This document shows, in pieces, positions 5,002 to 7,957 of a stretch of 7,957 nt of DNA (position 1 is its first letter; every line of letters begins with the position of its first letter). The translations under genes were made by a program, and so were the position numbers. The notes under the pieces are model-generated. The model searched no databases. It was not told the origin of the DNA and saw nothing but the letters and a program-made list of their open reading frames with translations. The stretch comes from Candidatus Pelearchaeum sp. (GTDB taxonomy: Archaea > Thermoproteota > Nitrososphaeria_A > Caldarchaeales > Caldarchaeaceae), in the NCBI GenBank assembly GCA_015520425.1, contig WAQC01000147.1, positions 1 through 7,957 on the forward strand, given 5' to 3'.

Positions 5002-7023
5002 ATGGAACGGCCCATACCTCTTGATGAAAGACTCGTGGCATTCTTTAAGGTAGAGAAATATAGACAACTGCTCGCGCAAGCAGCGCTGACTGGGAAGAAG
5101 AGCATACCCGTAGAGTTTTCAGACCTACTCTCATACGACGAGACATTCGCCAACGACCTAGTAAATAACCCATTACGTAACATACCAGCGCTCAATAAAG
5201 CCTGTTTTAAACAGCTTCAGATAGAAGACCCACAGTATGCGGCGAGCATTGACGAGTTTCACGCTAGGATAATAGGCCTGCCCAGCGTTACGGCCATTAG
5301 GGAAATACGCGCAGCGCATCTCAGGAAGCTAATAATGATAGACGGATTGGTGGCGCGTGCTTCTGTAGTAAAACCCATACTTAAGACTGGGCTTTTTAGA
5401 TGCAAGTATTGCGGGACTACCTACCAAGTTGAACAAGACGCCAACAGGTTAAAACAGCCTGATAGATGCACAAACGCGACATGCAGAGCTAGAAAACCTA
5501 GTTTTGAACTAGTTCCAGAGGAGTCTCATTATCTGGATTATCAGGTTATTGGTGTTCAGGAGAAGCCTGAAGACCTACCCCCAGGTCAGCTTCCGCGCGT
5601 AATAGAAGTCCGCGCCCGCGGTGATTTGGTTGATGTGGTTAGGCCTGGTGATAGGGTTATAGTTGTTGGTGTTGTCCAGTCAGCTCAAGAGCGAACTGGC
5701 GACCAGCCACTTAAAACCTTCAAACTCTATCTAGATGCAATCAGTATAGAGGCTGCAAGTAAGGAGCCGCAGGCTATTCAGATAACCCCTGAAGAGGAGC
5801 GTATGTTCAGGGAGATGGCTCGCGACAAGAATATACACACTAAGCTGAGAGACTCTATAGCTCCTTCAATATACGGCTTGGAGCACATTAAGGAGGCCAT
5901 ACTCCTCCTACTAATGGGCGGTAAGACAAAGACATTTCCAGACGGGCTACGCGTTAGAGGCGAGATGAACATACTCCTAGTAGGAGACCCTGGCACCGCG
6001 AAAAGCCAACTTCTGCAGTATGTAGCTTCAATAGCGCCGCGTGGTCTCTATACGTCTGGGAGGGGCTCTACTGCCGCTGGCTTGACGGCAGCGGTTGTTC
6101 GTGAGAAGAATGGAGGCATGGTTCTGGAGGCAGGGGCTATGGTCTTGGCAGATATGGGGATATGCGCCATAGATGAGATTGATAAAATGAGACCTGAAGA
6201 CCGCGTCGCTATACATGAAGCGATGCAGCAGCAGACTGTCAGCATAGCTAAAGGCGGCATCGTAGCAACCCTTAATGCGAGAACAGCAGTATTAGCCGCG
6301 GCCAACCCAGCGCTTGGTAGATACGACCCCTATAGGAACTTCACTGAGAATGTCAATCTCCCCATAACTATACTTTCGCGTTTTGACTTAATTTTCGTCC
6401 TACGCGATGAGCCTAGCCCCGACCAGGATAAGAGGGTATCCTCGCATATAGCGGCTCTTCATTCAATAGGTGCTCCAGTTGTGTCGCCGCCAATACCTCC
6501 TGAGGTCCTGAGGAAATACATAGCTTTTGCAAAGCGTATAGAGCCTGTCCTCACCCCTGCCGCTATGAGGCTGCTTGAGGAGTTTTATCTTCAGATGCGC
6601 TCTATGTATGAGAAGACCTCCACCGTTAGCATTACAGCGCGGCAGTTTGAGTCGTTGATTAGGATGACCGAGGCGAGAGCCCGCGCGGCTCTACGCGAGC
6701 AAGCTACTGAGGAAGATGCCCAGGCAGCCATAGCTCTTATGAAGAGAAGCCTCTCTGAGGTTGGGATAGACATAGGAACTGGAAGTCCAGATATTGACGT
6801 TATACTAACGGGCAAACCTAAGAGCGTTCGCGATAAGATGATGTTAGTGATAGACGTTATTAAACGATTTGAGAATGAGCATGGATACGCTGCTGATGAA
6901 GAGCTGCGAAATGAGCTTCTTAGGGAAGGGCTTACTGAAGCTGAGATTAGCAGGATACTAACACGTCTTATAACTGAGGGGCGCATATATACTCCTAGGA
7001 CTGGTGCGTATAAGGTTGCGTAG
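5002..7023 (+). CDS. mcm: Replicative DNA helicase MCM
   Basis: MCM is the hexameric 3'-5' motor that unwinds DNA at archaeal replication forks. The 673-residue protein is full length and contains no intein. The N-terminal part (about 1-255) holds helical domain A, a zinc finger with Cys134, Cys137, Cys156 and Cys161, and the OB-fold with the conserved segment VQEKPEDLPPGQLPR at 185-199. The AAA+ core has Walker A GDPGTAKS (328-335), Walker B ICAIDEID (Asp391, Glu392), the presensor-1 hairpin IAKGG (415-419), sensor 1 Asn435 in LAAANP and the arginine finger in LSRFD (Arg460). A lid with TARQFESLIR (545-554) follows, then a C-terminal winged helix (about 605-673). All catalytic residues are present. 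It sits in one plus-strand run with gins23 upstream and hel308 downstream; only one mcm is visible here. Confidence 0.98.
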   Translation: MERPIPLDERLVAFFKVEKYRQLLAQAALTGKKSIPVEFSDLLSYDETFANDLVNNPLRNIPALNKACFKQLQIEDPQYAASIDEFHARIIGLPSVTAIREIRAAHLRKLIMIDGLVARASVVKPILKTGLFRCKYCGTTYQVEQDANRLKQPDRCTNATCRARKPSFELVPEESHYLDYQVIGVQEKPEDLPPGQLPRVIEVRARGDLVDVVRPGDRVIVVGVVQSAQERTGDQPLKTFKLYLDAISIEAASKEPQAIQITPEEERMFREMARDKNIHTKLRDSIAPSIYGLEHIKEAILLLLMGGKTKTFPDGLRVRGEMNILLVGDPGTAKSQLLQYVASIAPRGLYTSGRGSTAAGLTAAVVREKNGGMVLEAGAMVLADMGICAIDEIDKMRPEDRVAIHEAMQQQTVSIAKGGIVATLNARTAVLAAANPALGRYDPYRNFTENVNLPITILSRFDLIFVLRDEPSPDQDKRVSSHIAALHSIGAPVVSPPIPPEVLRKYIAFAKRIEPVLTPAAMRLLEEFYLQMRSMYEKTSTVSITARQFESLIRMTEARARAALREQATEEDAQAAIALMKRSLSEVGIDIGTGSPDIDVILTGKPKSVRDKMMLVIDVIKRFENEHGYAADEELRNELLREGLTEAEISRILTRLITEGRIYTPRTGAYKVA

Positions 7024-7957
7024 CTCGCTCCTCAGTTTGGAAAAGGCAAGCCTACCTGACGAGCTTAAAGCTAGATTAAGGTCTTTTGGCATATCAGCTC
7101 TTTATCCACCACAGGCAGAAGCTCTAGAACGCGGGCTTCTTGATAGGCGAAATCTTATGGTGGCCACGCCCACCGCATCTGGTAAGACCTTGATAGCTAT
7201 GATGGCGGCGTATCAGCATCTCAGAAATGGCGGTAAATGCATCTATCTAACACCACTACGCGCTCTAGCATCGGAAAAACTTGAGGAGTTTAGACGTTTC
7301 TTTACAGAGCTAGGCGGCTTCACCGTAGCTGCAAGTACTGGTGACTACGATTCTTCAGACCCCTGGCTGGCAAACTATGACGTGATAATAGCAACTAACG
7401 AAAAGGCTGACAGCCTCATACGCCATGGAGCGCCGTGGATTAACGACCTCACACTAGTGGTAGCTGACGAGATTCACTTGCTTGGAGAGCCCGATAGAGG
7501 CCCAACACTAGAAATGACGCTCACCCGCTTAATGGATGCTCTTCCACAGGCCCAGTTTCTAGCCTTAAGCGCTACAGCGCGAAACGCTGATGAGATATCC
7601 GAATGGCTGGATTCTGAGCTAATAGAGATGGAATGGCGTCCAGTTCCGTTGCGTGAGGGTGTATTCTACGGAGGAGAAGTGGAATTCGTAGATGATGGCA
7701 TAATGGAGGTTGAGCAGCTGGATTATGACCCAGCTATTGCGATAGCGTTGAAAACAGTGATTGAGGGAGGACAGGCTATAATATTTGCGATGACCAGGAA
7801 GAGAGCAGAGTCTTATGCCGAGAAAGCTGCTGATGCTTTAGCCCGCCGTCTTGACACCTTAACAGAAGAGGATGTACGAGCTCTTGGAGAAGCTGTCCAT
7901 GAATTGGCCGAGCAAATAGAGAAATCAAGCTTCACAGAAAGGCTTGCACGCATAATC
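7016..7957 (+). CDS. hel308: Hel308-type superfamily 2 DNA helicase (3' end beyond the window)
   Basis: Hel308 is an archaeal 3'-5' helicase that remodels stalled or broken forks. About 314 residues are visible of the usual 700 or so; the frame is open to the last base. Counted from TTG 7016, it shows a Q motif YPPQ (30-33), motif I ATPTASGKT (50-58), Ia TPLRALASEK (79-88), Ib STGDY (107-111), Ic ATNEKADSLIRH (126-137), motif II DEIH (151-154), motif III SAT (185-187) and motif IV AIIFAMTRKRAE (254-265). The winged helix, ratchet and C-terminal domains lie beyond the edge. The start is uncertain: GTG 7004 and TTG 7016 overlap mcm by 20 and 8 bases, while TTG 7037 lies 13 bases after its stop and gives the family-typical short N-terminus before LPDEL. 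GGTG at 7003-7006 would be a weak ribosome site for 7016. Translational coupling to mcm is likely. Confidence 0.93.
   Translation, partial: MRSSLLSLEKASLPDELKARLRSFGISALYPPQAEALERGLLDRRNLMVATPTASGKTLIAMMAAYQHLRNGGKCIYLTPLRALASEKLEEFRRFFTELGGFTVAASTGDYDSSDPWLANYDVIIATNEKADSLIRHGAPWINDLTLVVADEIHLLGEPDRGPTLEMTLTRLMDALPQAQFLALSATARNADEISEWLDSELIEMEWRPVPLREGVFYGGEVEFVDDGIMEVEQLDYDPAIAIALKTVIEGGQAIIFAMTRKRAESYAEKAADALARRLDTLTEEDVRALGEAVHELAEQIEKSSFTERLARII

Noticed and set aside
5398..5490. Possible disruption of the MCM zinc finger because of the uneven Cys spacing (CxxC then CxxxxC)
   Set aside because: All four cysteines are present, and spacing in the second pair varies among archaeal MCMs, so this is not damage.
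6591..6986. 131-codon open frame on the minus strand opposite the mcm C-terminus
   Set aside because: It is serine and arginine rich with low complexity, typical of antisense translation of a coding region, and mcm is unmistakable here.

Overview
This window is archaeal. It carries three information-processing genes in their archaeal forms: a GINS subunit of the Gins23 type, a homohexameric-type MCM helicase and a Hel308 repair helicase. It also has a geranylgeranyl-reductase-family flavoprotein of the archaeal lipid type, TATA-like boxes about 25 bases ahead of genes, and several TTG or short-leader starts. The small protein beside the KaiC/GvpD-like ATPase resembles an output domain (NitrOD5) that I recall mainly from Thaumarchaeota and relatives. 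My best guess is therefore a Thermoproteota (TACK) lineage such as Nitrososphaeria, Caldarchaeales or Bathyarchaeia. That placement is inference.

Layout from left to right. Bases 1-130 hold no recognisable gene but end in a good TATA-like element. Bases 131-187 look like a box C/D guide sRNA, with boxes C, D', C' and D and a kink-turn-compatible closing stem. Bases 238-1963 are a two-gene plus-strand unit: a tandem RecA/KaiC/GvpD-type ATPase, then a 103-residue NitrOD5-like protein 4 bases later. Two minus-strand genes follow: threonine synthase (1964-3211), whose stop codon directly abuts that of the small protein, and a short FAD-dependent reductase of the geranylgeranyl reductase family (3266-4273). 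A 186-base divergent intergenic region (4274-4459) then separates these from a plus-strand DNA replication and repair cluster: gins23 (4460-4987), mcm (5002-7023) and hel308 (from about 7016, running off the right edge).

How they work together. Gins23 and MCM are two parts of the archaeal CMG replicative helicase and are probably made from one transcript. Hel308, which acts at stalled forks, overlaps or nearly touches the mcm stop codon, so fork movement and fork rescue appear genetically coupled. Threonine synthase and the flavoprotein are metabolic genes with no obvious link to replication. The ATPase plus NitrOD5-like pair is the least understood unit and could be a small signalling module.

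The least expected content is the unannotated guide RNA upstream of the ATPase and the ATPase/NitrOD5 pair. I found no CRISPR array, insertion sequence, tRNA, rRNA or clear sign of recent transfer.
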